Below are positions 21,774 through 28,687 of a stretch of 28,687 nt of DNA, piece after piece (positions within the stretch are counted from its first letter, which is position 1; each line of letters begins with the position of its first letter). The stretch is from an uncultured Coprococcus sp. GTDB lineage: Bacteria; Bacillota; Clostridia; Lachnospirales; Lachnospiraceae. The position numbers were made by a program, and so were the translations under genes. The notes under the pieces are model-generated. The model saw only the letters and a program-made list of their open reading frames with translations. It was not told the DNA's origin and did not search any database. The stretch covers positions 1-28,687 of the forward strand of contig CAKQIY010000026.1 of NCBI GenBank assembly GCA_934247115.1, written 5' to 3'.

Positions 21774-22577
21774 ATGAACAAGCATTTAAAACATCTGCTG
21801 CTCACCATGTGCATCTTCGTATTCGGATTTGCCCTGACGGGATGTGGAGTAGCCACAACCACAAGCGTGAAGATCTCATCTGCTACAAAGGCGAGCTGTA
21901 CTGTATCTATCGGATTTGATAATGAAGCTCTGACCAAGCTTGCGCAGGCTATGGATACAACCAAAGCCCAACTGCTCAAGGAACTGAAGAAATCCGATGC
22001 AAAGTACACTAAGAAAAAACTGGACGGAGTTGAATACCACATATTCTATTCAACCATAAAGAACGCAAAGCTGAGTGAGATTGAGAAGCTTCTCTCCAAT
22101 TATGGATACACCAACGTATGTGTATCGCCCAAATATTTCTTTGCAACGCTTGCTTCGAAATCTAAGCTGAATGATGCCATATTCGGCGCAAATAATACCA
22201 ATATCAGCGTTGATGATTATTCTCTCTACATAGGAATGAAAGTAACGCTTGACTCCAAGGTAAACTTCACCAATGGCAAGGTATCCAATGACGGAAAAAC
22301 AGTATCGTGGGTAATCAAGGACTCCAACAAGGTAACCAGACTATGTGCTTCAACAACCAAGGTGACCCGAACTGCCAAGAGCAATTCTGTTGTAAATGGT
22401 AAGACATATAAAGCCGGCAAGAAGCTTACGGTTGCCAACCCAAAAAGTCTCGCCAAGATGAAACTGGATGGAACCGCTGTAAAGCCAGGAAAAGCTGTCA
22501 CTAAAAAGGGTACACATAAACTTATTATCTGGTCCAAGGATGGTAAGGTGCAGAGAGTAACATTTAAAATCAAATAA
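21774..22577 (+). CDS. Lipoprotein of unknown function (LppM-like pattern)
   Basis: A 267-residue protein with a lipoprotein signal peptide ending LTGC (Cys24), so membrane-anchored on the outer face. The first part ('TTSVKISSATKASCTVSIGFDNEALTKLA') resembles the beta-type start of LppM/DUF3153-like lipoproteins. A middle section 'FTNGKVSNDGKTVSWVIKDS' fits the same type, where a hypothetical value is compared with inner strands. The last 80 residues are Lys/Gly/Thr-rich (VNGKTYKAGKKLTVANPK, GTAVKPGKAVTKKGTHKLIIWSKDGKVQRVTFKIK), resembling a small beta-sandwich of the Ig-like surface protein type. No catalytic motif is visible. GGGAGG lies 11 bases before ATG 21774, a rather long spacing. It is not part of either flanking metabolic operon. 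Confidence 0.7.
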   Translation: MNKHLKHLLLTMCIFVFGFALTGCGVATTTSVKISSATKASCTVSIGFDNEALTKLAQAMDTTKAQLLKELKKSDAKYTKKKLDGVEYHIFYSTIKNAKLSEIEKLLSNYGYTNVCVSPKYFFATLASKSKLNDAIFGANNTNISVDDYSLYIGMKVTLDSKVNFTNGKVSNDGKTVSWVIKDSNKVTRLCASTTKVTRTAKSNSVVNGKTYKAGKKLTVANPKSLAKMKLDGTAVKPGKAVTKKGTHKLIIWSKDGKVQRVTFKIK

Positions 22578-22579
22578 TG

Positions 22580-22702
22580 CTGATTTATACTGAGACAGTG
22601 GAGATCTGGAATATGATGGAAGCTATGGATAATGCATTAAAGGAGAAGAACGCTGAGTTCTCACGGTTCAAGTCAGAATTGGCTAAACAGCAGAACAGTT
22701 AA
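22580..22702 (+). pseudogene. Possible C-terminal gene scrap or 30-residue ORF
   Basis: A frame open from just after the lipoprotein stop reads LIYTETVEIWNMMEAMDNAL, then KEKNAEFSRFKSELAKQQ-NS and stops at 22702. The sequence is a charged amphipathic helix of the kind found at the end of Rpn/PD-(D/E)XK transposase-like proteins or coiled-coil proteins. From ATG 22613 it would be 30 residues, with GGAG 9 bases upstream. It is either a micro-ORF or the tail of a deleted gene; neither is proved. Confidence 0.25.
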
Positions 22703-22704
22703 CA

Positions 22705-22744
22705 CAGCAGCAGCCGGGATATGTAAATATCCCGGCTGCTGCTG
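22705..22744. terminator. Strong bidirectional hairpin between lipoprotein and cyclodeaminase genes
   Basis: CAGCAGCAGCCGGGATAT (22705-22722) and its exact complement (22727-22744) form an 18-bp perfect stem with the four-base loop GTAA. The plus strand continues TTCTCTTTATC. It lies 6 bases from the stop of the minus-strand gene and ends both convergent units. Confidence 0.8.
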
Positions 22745-22750
22745 TTCTCT

Positions 22751-23896
22751 TTATCTCATATATGGCGCAGCCCACAGCTTAAGCTTTGTTCCGATGCCTT
22801 CCCTCAGAGCTCTCTGGTAGCACTCATAGCCCCAGCCTACATCAAGGATCGGCATACCGCCAAGGCTCACAAGAAAGATCTCGTCATCACTCGTTCGTCC
22901 CGGCTCGAGTCCACGCATTATGTTTCCCAGATGTCTGATCTCACTCTTCTCTATCCAGCCATCCGTCACCATATTTACAAAGTGTATGCCTGGTGTTCCA
23001 AGTGATATCCTGTTGCCATCCTCATCCCACTCCTGATACACATTTACATATTCCTCATACATCTGTATATTGTCTACAACCTTCGTCACATGATCTCTGA
23101 CAAATTCCAGATCCATATCCATGGTTCCAGATGATATGATCGTACATCCAGGCTTCACCCATGCCGGATCTATGACAGGCCATTTTCTCGGTTCAACAGA
23201 TACCGCCTCCGCTATGATATCTGCATCCCTCACGGCCTCCTCCAGAGTATCGCAGATGATTATCTCCCTGAGACTCTTATAGTTCTCCCTGGCGTAATCC
23301 GCCAGTTCATGGGCTGTGTGCGAAGTCTTTGAGCTGCCCTTGATCTTCAGCACCTCCATGTCCGGGAACTTTGCCATGATAGCCATGAGGCTTGTCCTTC
23401 CTATGACTCCTGCGCCGAGGATAGTCAGTACCCTGCTATCCTTTCTTGCAAGATACATGGCAGTAAGCCCTGGCATCGCTCCGGTTCTCATGGCACTCAG
23501 GAGATTGGCTGACATGTACGCAAGCGGCTGGCCTGTCTCCACGTCATTCAATGTTGCCATGAGTATTGATCTCGGCAGACCCTTGTGCGAGTTTCTGCCA
23601 TTTGAGCCATACCACTTCTCACCGCACATATGAAATCTTCCTCCGAGATATGCCGGCATCGCCATGAATCTCCTGTCCGCAGAGTCCGCAAGCGGAAAGT
23701 TCGGAATGTCCGACTTCTCCGGGAATATGAGCTGTACACCGTGGTCGTTATGAGCTCTGCCGCCCATGAGATAATCACCCTCACTTAGGAGTGTTATTAC
23801 TTCGCCTATGGTGTCCACAGCTCTGTCCGCATCGAGTACGCCCGCCTTTATCATATCCTCTTCGTTCAGAAATAAGAATTCAACCTTGCTGTCCAT
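22751..23896 (-). CDS. Ornithine cyclodeaminase/mu-crystallin family enzyme, copy 2
   Basis: The 381-residue paralogue of the gene at 12659, roughly half identical by eye. It keeps the substrate-site blocks 'DRRFMAMPAYLGGRFHMCGEKWYGSN' and 'LLSAMRTGAMPGL' (Arg137) and has an intact dinucleotide loop G161-A-G-V-I-G-R, followed by 'LKIKGSSKTSHTAHELADY' in place of the NAD(P)-specificity loop. Likely activity: NAD(H)-dependent chemistry on an amino or imino acid, such as ornithine cyclodeamination or reduction of a cyclic imine. ATG 23896 has GGAGGT upstream; an in-frame ATG 30 bases earlier does not. It is the last gene of the flavoenzyme operon, 108 bases after the alcohol dehydrogenase. The extra length against classical cyclodeaminases is shared with copy 1. 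Confidence 0.88.
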   Translation of the reverse strand: MDSKVEFLFLNEEDMIKAGVLDADRAVDTIGEVITLLSEGDYLMGGRAHNDHGVQLIFPEKSDIPNFPLADSADRRFMAMPAYLGGRFHMCGEKWYGSNGRNSHKGLPRSILMATLNDVETGQPLAYMSANLLSAMRTGAMPGLTAMYLARKDSRVLTILGAGVIGRTSLMAIMAKFPDMEVLKIKGSSKTSHTAHELADYARENYKSLREIIICDTLEEAVRDADIIAEAVSVEPRKWPVIDPAWVKPGCTIISSGTMDMDLEFVRDHVTKVVDNIQMYEEYVNVYQEWDEDGNRISLGTPGIHFVNMVTDGWIEKSEIRHLGNIMRGLEPGRTSDDEIFLVSLGGMPILDVGWGYECYQRALREGIGTKLKLWAAPYMR

Positions 23897-24004
23897 ACTG
23901 CCACCTCCTGCTGTAATTCCTGTCATCTACAAAATATCTGATCTTTGTTAGCCATTACCACAGTCCAACTGTATATATATCAAATCATGCATTTTGCGAT
24001 GTCG

Positions 24005-25183
24005 TTACTTTACGTTTTTAAAGCATCTTCTATAAATCTCCACTACATCATTCTTTGTCAGAGGCACCCTGCAATGCTCAAGTCCCTCTGATGCCGCCTT
24101 CTCAGCCATCTCGTCAAAGTCCTTCTCATATGGCACGCCCAGCTCGCCGAGATCCGATGTAAGTCCCATGTCCTCATACAATTTCTGAGTCTTTGATATT
24201 GCCTCTCTGGCTATATCATAAGGATCCTTTGTCTTGTCTATATCCCACACATTCACGCCATAATTTACCAGAACAGGAAGGCTCTTCTCGTTAAGAATGT
24301 AATCCATCAGAACCGACGTGATGATCGCAAGTCCGTGTCCATGTGTTATATCATAGTAAGCACTCAGCTGATGCTCTATGGAGTGCGCCGGCCATGGGCC
24401 ATCCTTGCCACACGCTATAAATCCATTTATCGCCCACTCCGATGCCCAGAGGATATTTGCCCTGGCATCATAGTTGTCCGGCTCTGAGACTGCCACCGGG
24501 CCGTACTTTATAAGGGTTTTAAGAAGAGCCTCCATCATGCGGTCCTGCATGTATGTGTCTCCGTTATCTGCAAAATAAACCTCAAATATATGGTTCATGA
24601 TATCCGCCACACCCGCTGCCGTCTGGTATGCAGGAACGGAAAATGTATACTCTGGATCAAGTATCGCATACTCCGGATAGAGCAGATCAGATGCAATATC
24701 CTTCTTCTGCTTTGTCTCCTCATTTGTGATAACTGCAAATGGATCCATCTCAGAACCCGTCGCAGCCATAGTTGCGACAGCTATGATCGGCATGGCATTC
24801 TCTATCTTCTCCGGGTGTCCGACCAGATCCCACGGATCACCGTCATAACACGCTCCGGCTGCTATAGCCTTGGAACAGTCTATTGTACTTCCGCCTCCCA
24901 CAGGCAGTATCACCTTCACATCATGCTCCAGACACATCTGCACACCCTTCTTCACCGTTGTGAGTCTCGGGTTGGGTTCTACACCCGAAAGCTCAATATG
25001 GGAAATGTGACTACAGTCAAGTAACTTGATTATCCTGTCGTACAGCCCTGTTCTCTTTATACTTCCGCCTCCGTACACCAGCAGAACACTGTCTCCGTAT
25101 TCGCTGATGTACCCTGGCAGATCATCAATGGCGCCCTTGCCAAATGATACCTTTGTCGGAATATTATAAAAAAAATTCTCCAT
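24005..25183 (-). CDS. Iron-containing alcohol dehydrogenase (BDH/YqhD type)
   Basis: The 392-residue enzyme begins MENFFYNIPTKVSFGKGAI. It has the NAD(P)-binding 'VYGGGSIKRTGLYDRI', the family signature 'LPVGGGSTIDCSKAIAAGA', 'ATMAATGSEMDPFAVI', and the metal site in 'ADIMNHIFEVYF' (Asp and His) plus 'AHSIEHQLSAYYDITHGHGLAI' (two His). It reduces an aldehyde or ketone, or runs in reverse, and the family members closest in layout are NADPH-dependent butanol dehydrogenases. ATG 25183 has AAAGGAG 9 bases upstream; an in-frame ATG at 25255 would add 24 residues without a good site. It lies 117 bases after the flavoenzyme beta subunit, in the same direction. Confidence 0.93.
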   Translation of the reverse strand: MENFFYNIPTKVSFGKGAIDDLPGYISEYGDSVLLVYGGGSIKRTGLYDRIIKLLDCSHISHIELSGVEPNPRLTTVKKGVQMCLEHDVKVILPVGGGSTIDCSKAIAAGACYDGDPWDLVGHPEKIENAMPIIAVATMAATGSEMDPFAVITNEETKQKKDIASDLLYPEYAILDPEYTFSVPAYQTAAGVADIMNHIFEVYFADNGDTYMQDRMMEALLKTLIKYGPVAVSEPDNYDARANILWASEWAINGFIACGKDGPWPAHSIEHQLSAYYDITHGHGLAIITSVLMDYILNEKSLPVLVNYGVNVWDIDKTKDPYDIAREAISKTQKLYEDMGLTSDLGELGVPYEKDFDEMAEKAASEGLEHCRVPLTKNDVVEIYRRCFKNVK

Positions 25184-25300
25184 GTTATATCTCTCCTTTA
25201 GCTTATTGTTATCATTGATACTTTTGCTCTGTGGAGTACCTAGTATCTTGCTCAACAGAATTGCTTCATCAATAATATACGCCTCTGATCCATATGCTGT

Positions 25301-26440
25301 CTACCTGACAGCCTTGAATCTGTCATACCGCAGAGATGATATATCAACCACCGTCTTCTCGCCGAGCACCATCTGTGAGAGCATCAGTCCAACAGCCGGT
25401 GCCGTTCCAAATCCATGCCCTGTAAATCCACATGCCAGTATAAGTCCCGGTACCTCGTCAACCTCGCTTATGACAGGAACCCCATCATAGCAGAGATCAA
25501 GCCAACCGCCCCAGGTCCTTACGATCTTGGCATCTGCCAGCATCGGTATGTATCCCATGATCGCCCTGCATCCGGCAGATATGGTGAGCGGTGAAGTCCT
25601 GAGCTCATCAAGTCCCATGTCCGTTGTCTCCTCAAGTCCTGAATCTGAGCCAAATACAAATGATCCGTGCTGTGACTGATGTCCGTAGAAATCAGCTGAT
25701 GCAACGCCAAGCATGATATCAAACATATGAGGCTGCACCTCCGTAACCAGTGCCTCCTCAAAGTATTTTGTCATCGGCACATCTATTCCAACTGTCCTTG
25801 CGATGAATCTGCTCTCATATCCGGCAGCCAGTATGACCTTGTCCGCCTCGAACACCTCACCTGATTCCAGTATGACCTTTCTGAGTTTTCCCTTCACCTT
25901 CTCAAGTGCAACGACCTTTGCATCTGTGAAGAAATTTACCCCAAGCTCCGTTGCCCTCTTGTAGTAAGCCAGAGTCGTCAGCATAGGATTGGCATGTCCA
26001 TCCGTAGGACACCAGCTTGCACCTATTATCTCGTCAGAGAGGTATGGGCATATCTCCTTCACCTCTTTGCCGTCTATGATCTTCATGTCAAGTCCGAGGG
26101 AGTTTGCATTTGCCGCAAGATTCCTGAGCTTTTCCATATGGGCATCAGTCTTGCCAAGTCTGAGGTTGCCCTTCTGATAGTATTCCACGTCAACTCCAAG
26201 CTCCTCGGAAAGTGTCGGCCACATATTCTGCACTGCATACATCGCGTATGGCAGCTCCCTGACATCTCTTCCCGACTGTCTGACTCCGCCTCCGTTTCGT
26301 GAGGAGCCTCCGTGTCCTATGCTCGGACTTCCCTCCAGCACTATGACATCCTTCATCCCGGCCTTTGCCAGATAGTATGCAGCAGCGCATCCATTTACAC
26401 CGCCGCCAATGATTATAACCTCTGCTGTATGTTTACTCAT
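25301..26440 (-). CDS. FAD-dependent amino/imino acid dehydrogenase, HcnC/SoxB/DadA-like (catalytic subunit)
   Basis: The 379-residue protein has an N-terminal Rossmann fold 'EVIIIGGGVNGCAAAYYLAK', then 'GGSSRNGGGVRQSG' and a C-terminal 'VIRTWGGWLDLCYDGVPVI...LILACGFTGHGFGTAPAVGLMLSQMV' that closes the FAD site, as in D-amino acid, sarcosine and dye-linked L-proline dehydrogenases (DAO superfamily). HcnC of cyanide synthase and NoxB/OoxB of opine oxidases are the same type. It is the substrate-oxidising subunit. ATG 26440 has GGAGGT 7 bases upstream and overlaps the end of the BFD-like gene by 8 bases. The substrate is not predictable from sequence alone. Confidence 0.9.
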   Translation of the reverse strand: MSKHTAEVIIIGGGVNGCAAAYYLAKAGMKDVIVLEGSPSIGHGGSSRNGGGVRQSGRDVRELPYAMYAVQNMWPTLSEELGVDVEYYQKGNLRLGKTDAHMEKLRNLAANANSLGLDMKIIDGKEVKEICPYLSDEIIGASWCPTDGHANPMLTTLAYYKRATELGVNFFTDAKVVALEKVKGKLRKVILESGEVFEADKVILAAGYESRFIARTVGIDVPMTKYFEEALVTEVQPHMFDIMLGVASADFYGHQSQHGSFVFGSDSGLEETTDMGLDELRTSPLTISAGCRAIMGYIPMLADAKIVRTWGGWLDLCYDGVPVISEVDEVPGLILACGFTGHGFGTAPAVGLMLSQMVLGEKTVVDISSLRYDRFKAVR

Positions 26441-26765
26441 GAGCCTCACCTCCATCTCTCGCAAGTATGCGCATCTCTGTAGGTCTCATAGGTGCCCTTG
26501 ACGTGGCCGGCTCTATGTCAAGAGGTGACACATGAAGTTCCCTTGCCACAATACCCTTCACCAGCTTGCCACAGGTCTGTCCCTGACACAATCCCATCCC
26601 ACACCGGAGGAATCTTCTTATCTCTTCTATTGTCAGCATTCCCGCATGGACTGCCTGCCTTATCTCGCCCTTTGTGACCTCCTCGCACCTGCACACCAGC
26701 ATGTCGTCATCCGGTGCCGGAACATAAGGTCCTATGGCGTCAAGTTTTTCTCTGATATCTATCAT
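26433..26765 (-). CDS. BFD-like [2Fe-2S] protein (electron-transfer subunit)
   Basis: The 110-residue protein has C25-R-C27 near the start, the helical 'GEIRQAVHAGMLTIEEIRRFLRCGMG' and C60-Q-G-Q-T-C65, the [2Fe-2S] pattern of bacterioferritin-associated ferredoxin-like domains (C-x-C-x32-C-x4-C). In HcnB and opine oxidase A subunits this domain is fused to the C-terminus of the larger flavoprotein; here it is a separate polypeptide with a Pro/Arg-rich tail. ATG 26765 overlaps the preceding stop as ATGA, so translation is coupled, and the 3' end overlaps the catalytic subunit by 8 bases. It links the two flavin subunits electrically. Confidence 0.88.
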   Translation of the reverse strand: MIDIREKLDAIGPYVPAPDDDMLVCRCEEVTKGEIRQAVHAGMLTIEEIRRFLRCGMGLCQGQTCGKLVKGIVARELHVSPLDIEPATSRAPMRPTEMRILARDGGEAHE

Positions 26766-28339
26766 AACCGCACCTCCTTGAAAAATCTTGCCTTCATCAC
26801 CATGTTCTTCGGCACCTTCATTGTCAGCAGATTGGTATGGTCAAATGCTTTTGCACTTCTGACACTTACGACCTCCGCCTCGCACACCTCATGACCATCA
26901 CGGCCAAGTGCCACGCCCTTTGTTCCTTTCTCTGGAATAGGCAGGAACTCATATGGTAATGTCACCGTTCCATAGCCATCCCCGGTGTCCTCGTCCACCA
27001 GGAATATGGCCTGTCCTGAACAGCTTGCAACACACATGCCACATCCTATACATGGATTTTCCGTCACTGTCGGAAGAGAGGTTATATTTGCCCCTATGCT
27101 TATGCACCCCTTCGGACACGCATCCTGGCACGGGTTGCACGGGATGTTCTGGGTGCACTCTATAACCGGATGTATTCCCTTCCTGTGAGTCACTCCCGGA
27201 TATCTCTCTATCTCGTCATCTGCCACAAAGCCGTGCTCCAGCAGATTCATTGATACATCTATGCCTTCCTCTGTTTTCTCGATCAGCTTGCCTCTGTTCT
27301 TCGGTGCAAACATTCCCTCACGGAGGCTTCCAAGTGCATCCTCAAGCTCCGATGCACGCGCTTCCATCTCTGTTTTTTCTATAAATCCGAGATCCTGTGA
27401 TATGACAGAGCCCGCTATTCTGCCCTCGATCATGGCTGAGCTTGCCTCCTCGATTCCTGACACATCCCCGGCTGCAAATATTCCCGGCACTGAGGTTCTG
27501 CCCCATTCGTCACACTCAGGAACGTATCCGCCCGGAGTATCCTTCATCTTTACGCCCGCCTGCTTTAAAAGCTGTGACATAGGTGAAAGTCCAACGGCAA
27601 CGCATATCGTATCGACATCAAATGTCTTTTCGGTTCCCTCTATGAAATTGAAATGGCTGTCGACCTGTGCGATCGTAACTCCTGTCACCCTGTCGGTTCC
27701 ACTTGCCTCAACGATCGTATGTGACAGGTAAAATGGAACTCCACATCTCGATATCTTCGCAGCATGTACTCCGTATCCTCCGATCCTCGGTGCCGCATCA
27801 ACCAGTGCCACTACCTCACAGCCTGCCTGCATGAGCTGATAGCTGACTACAAGTCCTACATTTCCTGAACCGAGCATCAATATCCTGTTACCCGGCTTTA
27901 TGTGGTGAAGATTCATCATAGTCTGGGCGGCACCTGCGCCGATGACTCCCGGAAGTGTCCAGCCCTTGAAGGTTACCATGTTCTCGCTGGCCCCTGTCGC
28001 CACAAGCACACTGTCGCCCTTGAAATGCTTTATCTCATCACCGATCCTGACTGTTACCTCCTTCTCATCATAGAGTCCAACAACTGTGGCATTGAGCCTC
28101 ACATCCACGCCCAGCTTATTTGCCTCCTCAAGAAGTTCGTAACCTATGTTGAATCCTCTTATCTTCGCCTTGTGTTCCTTTGAACCGAAGAACTTGTGTA
28201 TCTGCTTGAAGAGCTGACCGCCCGGCTTTGCATTCTCATCAAATACTATTGGCTTCATTCCGTTCTTTGCAGCCTCTATCGCAGCGGAAAGTCCTGCCGG
28301 ACCTGCGCCTATCACTATCAGATCATATCTCTCTATCAT
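26762..28339 (-). CDS. FAD/NAD(P)-binding oxidoreductase with two [4Fe-4S] motifs, HcnB/OoxA-like
   Basis: The 525-residue protein starts with a dinucleotide fold 'YDLIVIGAGPAGLSAAIEAAK' (FAD) and a second 'GNRILMLGSGNVGLVVSYQLMQ' (NAD(P)), with 'GIFAAGDVSGIEEASSAMIEG' at the usual FAD closing loop. After about residue 385 it carries a ferredoxin domain with two clusters: C-x5-C-x2-C-x3-C-P in 'ECTQNIPCNPCQDACPKG' and C-x2-C-x2-C-x3-C in 'CIGCGMCVASCSG'. HcnB and OoxA do not have this; it recalls the alpha/delta subunits of archaeal dye-linked L-proline dehydrogenase. It likely passes electrons from the catalytic flavin to ferredoxin or NAD. ATG 28339 has GGAGG 8 bases upstream. Confidence 0.9.
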   Translation of the reverse strand: MIERYDLIVIGAGPAGLSAAIEAAKNGMKPIVFDENAKPGGQLFKQIHKFFGSKEHKAKIRGFNIGYELLEEANKLGVDVRLNATVVGLYDEKEVTVRIGDEIKHFKGDSVLVATGASENMVTFKGWTLPGVIGAGAAQTMMNLHHIKPGNRILMLGSGNVGLVVSYQLMQAGCEVVALVDAAPRIGGYGVHAAKISRCGVPFYLSHTIVEASGTDRVTGVTIAQVDSHFNFIEGTEKTFDVDTICVAVGLSPMSQLLKQAGVKMKDTPGGYVPECDEWGRTSVPGIFAAGDVSGIEEASSAMIEGRIAGSVISQDLGFIEKTEMEARASELEDALGSLREGMFAPKNRGKLIEKTEEGIDVSMNLLEHGFVADDEIERYPGVTHRKGIHPVIECTQNIPCNPCQDACPKGCISIGANITSLPTVTENPCIGCGMCVASCSGQAIFLVDEDTGDGYGTVTLPYEFLPIPEKGTKGVALGRDGHEVCEAEVVSVRSAKAFDHTNLLTMKVPKNMVMKARFFKEVRL

Positions 28340-28351
28340 AGCGGTCACCTC

Positions 28352-28669
28352 CTAAAAATCCCTCTCTGCCGATGCACCATACTGTGTTCTCACGTCCATT
28401 CCCTCTTCCAGAGGAGTGATGCACGTTCTTATATTTGGTTTGCCATTTACGACCATGACACAGTCCGTACATCTTCCTATGGCACAGAACACCCCCCGCG
28501 GCTCATGTCTCTTCTTGGTATATCTGTGTGTCATGACGCCCGCCACTCTGAGCGCCGCCGCAATCGGCTCGCCCTCTATTCCCTGAAGCGTCTGTCCATC
28601 ATATGTAAAATTCACCAGCCTGCCCTCCGGGGTGTCCCCCAGTATCGGGTGAGTTAATATCCTATCCAT
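28352..28669 (-). CDS. Small (2Fe-2S)-binding protein, HcnA-like
   Basis: The 105-residue product has a plant-type ferredoxin pattern, C62-x4-C67-x2-C70-x12-C83, after a beta-grasp start 'LVNFTYDGQTLQGIEGEPIAAAL' and the typical 'RVAGVMTHRYTKKRHEPRGVF'. In HcnA and the small subunits of opine oxidases this domain brings a [2Fe-2S] cluster to the HcnB-like partner. ATG 28669 has GGAGG 7 bases upstream; ATG 28675 is only one base from it. It is the first gene visible in the operon, 12 bases before the HcnB-like start. The promoter must lie outside the window. Confidence 0.88.
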   Translation of the reverse strand: MDRILTHPILGDTPEGRLVNFTYDGQTLQGIEGEPIAAALRVAGVMTHRYTKKRHEPRGVFCAIGRCTDCVMVVNGKPNIRTCITPLEEGMDVRTQYGASAERDF

Positions 28670-28687
28670 AGCCATTCCTCCTTTTTG

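Noticed and set aside
1..28687. CRISPR arrays, rRNA, complete insertion sequences, integrases
   Set aside because: No regularly spaced direct repeats, no rRNA-like stretches, and no transposase or integrase motifs were seen on either strand.

Overview
The window looks like chromosomal DNA of a low-to-mid GC Clostridia, most likely a Lachnospiraceae gut anaerobe of Coprococcus/Eubacterium type. The reasons are strong AAGGAGG ribosome binding sites, frequent TTG/GTG starts, a four-cysteine L33, a PadR/HAAS-type locus, type VII secretion relics, and iron-sulfur flavoenzymes with an iron alcohol dehydrogenase. The genus is a guess.

Layout. (1) 1-1794, minus strand: edge of a decayed or shuffled type VII secretion (T7SS) region, with an EssC-type ATPase remnant carrying a large internal deletion, a tiny ORF, a YukD/EsaB-like ubiquitin-fold protein and an unknown membrane protein. 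(2) 1878-4290, plus strand: two tandem HAAS-like membrane proteins with TTG starts, a secreted small protein, and a PadR regulator with its own promoter. (3) 4297-5867, minus: flotillin. (4) 5930-8278, minus: rpmG-secE-nusG-rplK-rplA, with an apparent L1-binding RNA site before both rplK and rplA, ending in a terminator with no rplJ-rplL behind it. (5) 8321-11357, minus: five housekeeping or unknown genes (small conserved protein, small multidrug export family, SseB-like, zinc-ribbon membrane protein, HD domain). (6) murI on plus, then a long nested palindrome of about 220 bp filling the gap to the next gene.

(7) 12659-21416, minus: one apparent operon of eight genes, P-II protein, potA, potB, potC, YtcJ-like amidohydrolase, potD, MFS transporter and an ornithine cyclodeaminase-family enzyme. 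It is preceded by a promoter with a 19-bp spacer holding a 13-bp palindrome (MerR-like architecture) and then by a terminator-like hairpin in the leader. (8) A plus-strand lipoprotein gene. (9) 22751-28669, minus: a second apparent operon with four subunits of an HcnABC/opine oxidase/dye-linked proline dehydrogenase-like flavoenzyme, an iron alcohol dehydrogenase and a second ornithine cyclodeaminase-family paralogue. It probably continues upstream of the window.

Modules 7 and 9 share a pair of paralogous cyclodeaminase-family genes and together resemble, in gene content, the opine catabolic regions of Agrobacterium Ti plasmids: ABC uptake, two-component flavoenzyme oxidation, and ornithine cyclodeaminase. 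My inference is a nitrogen-controlled pathway for uptake and oxidative breakdown of an amino-acid-derived amine or imino compound. The substrate cannot be read from the sequence.
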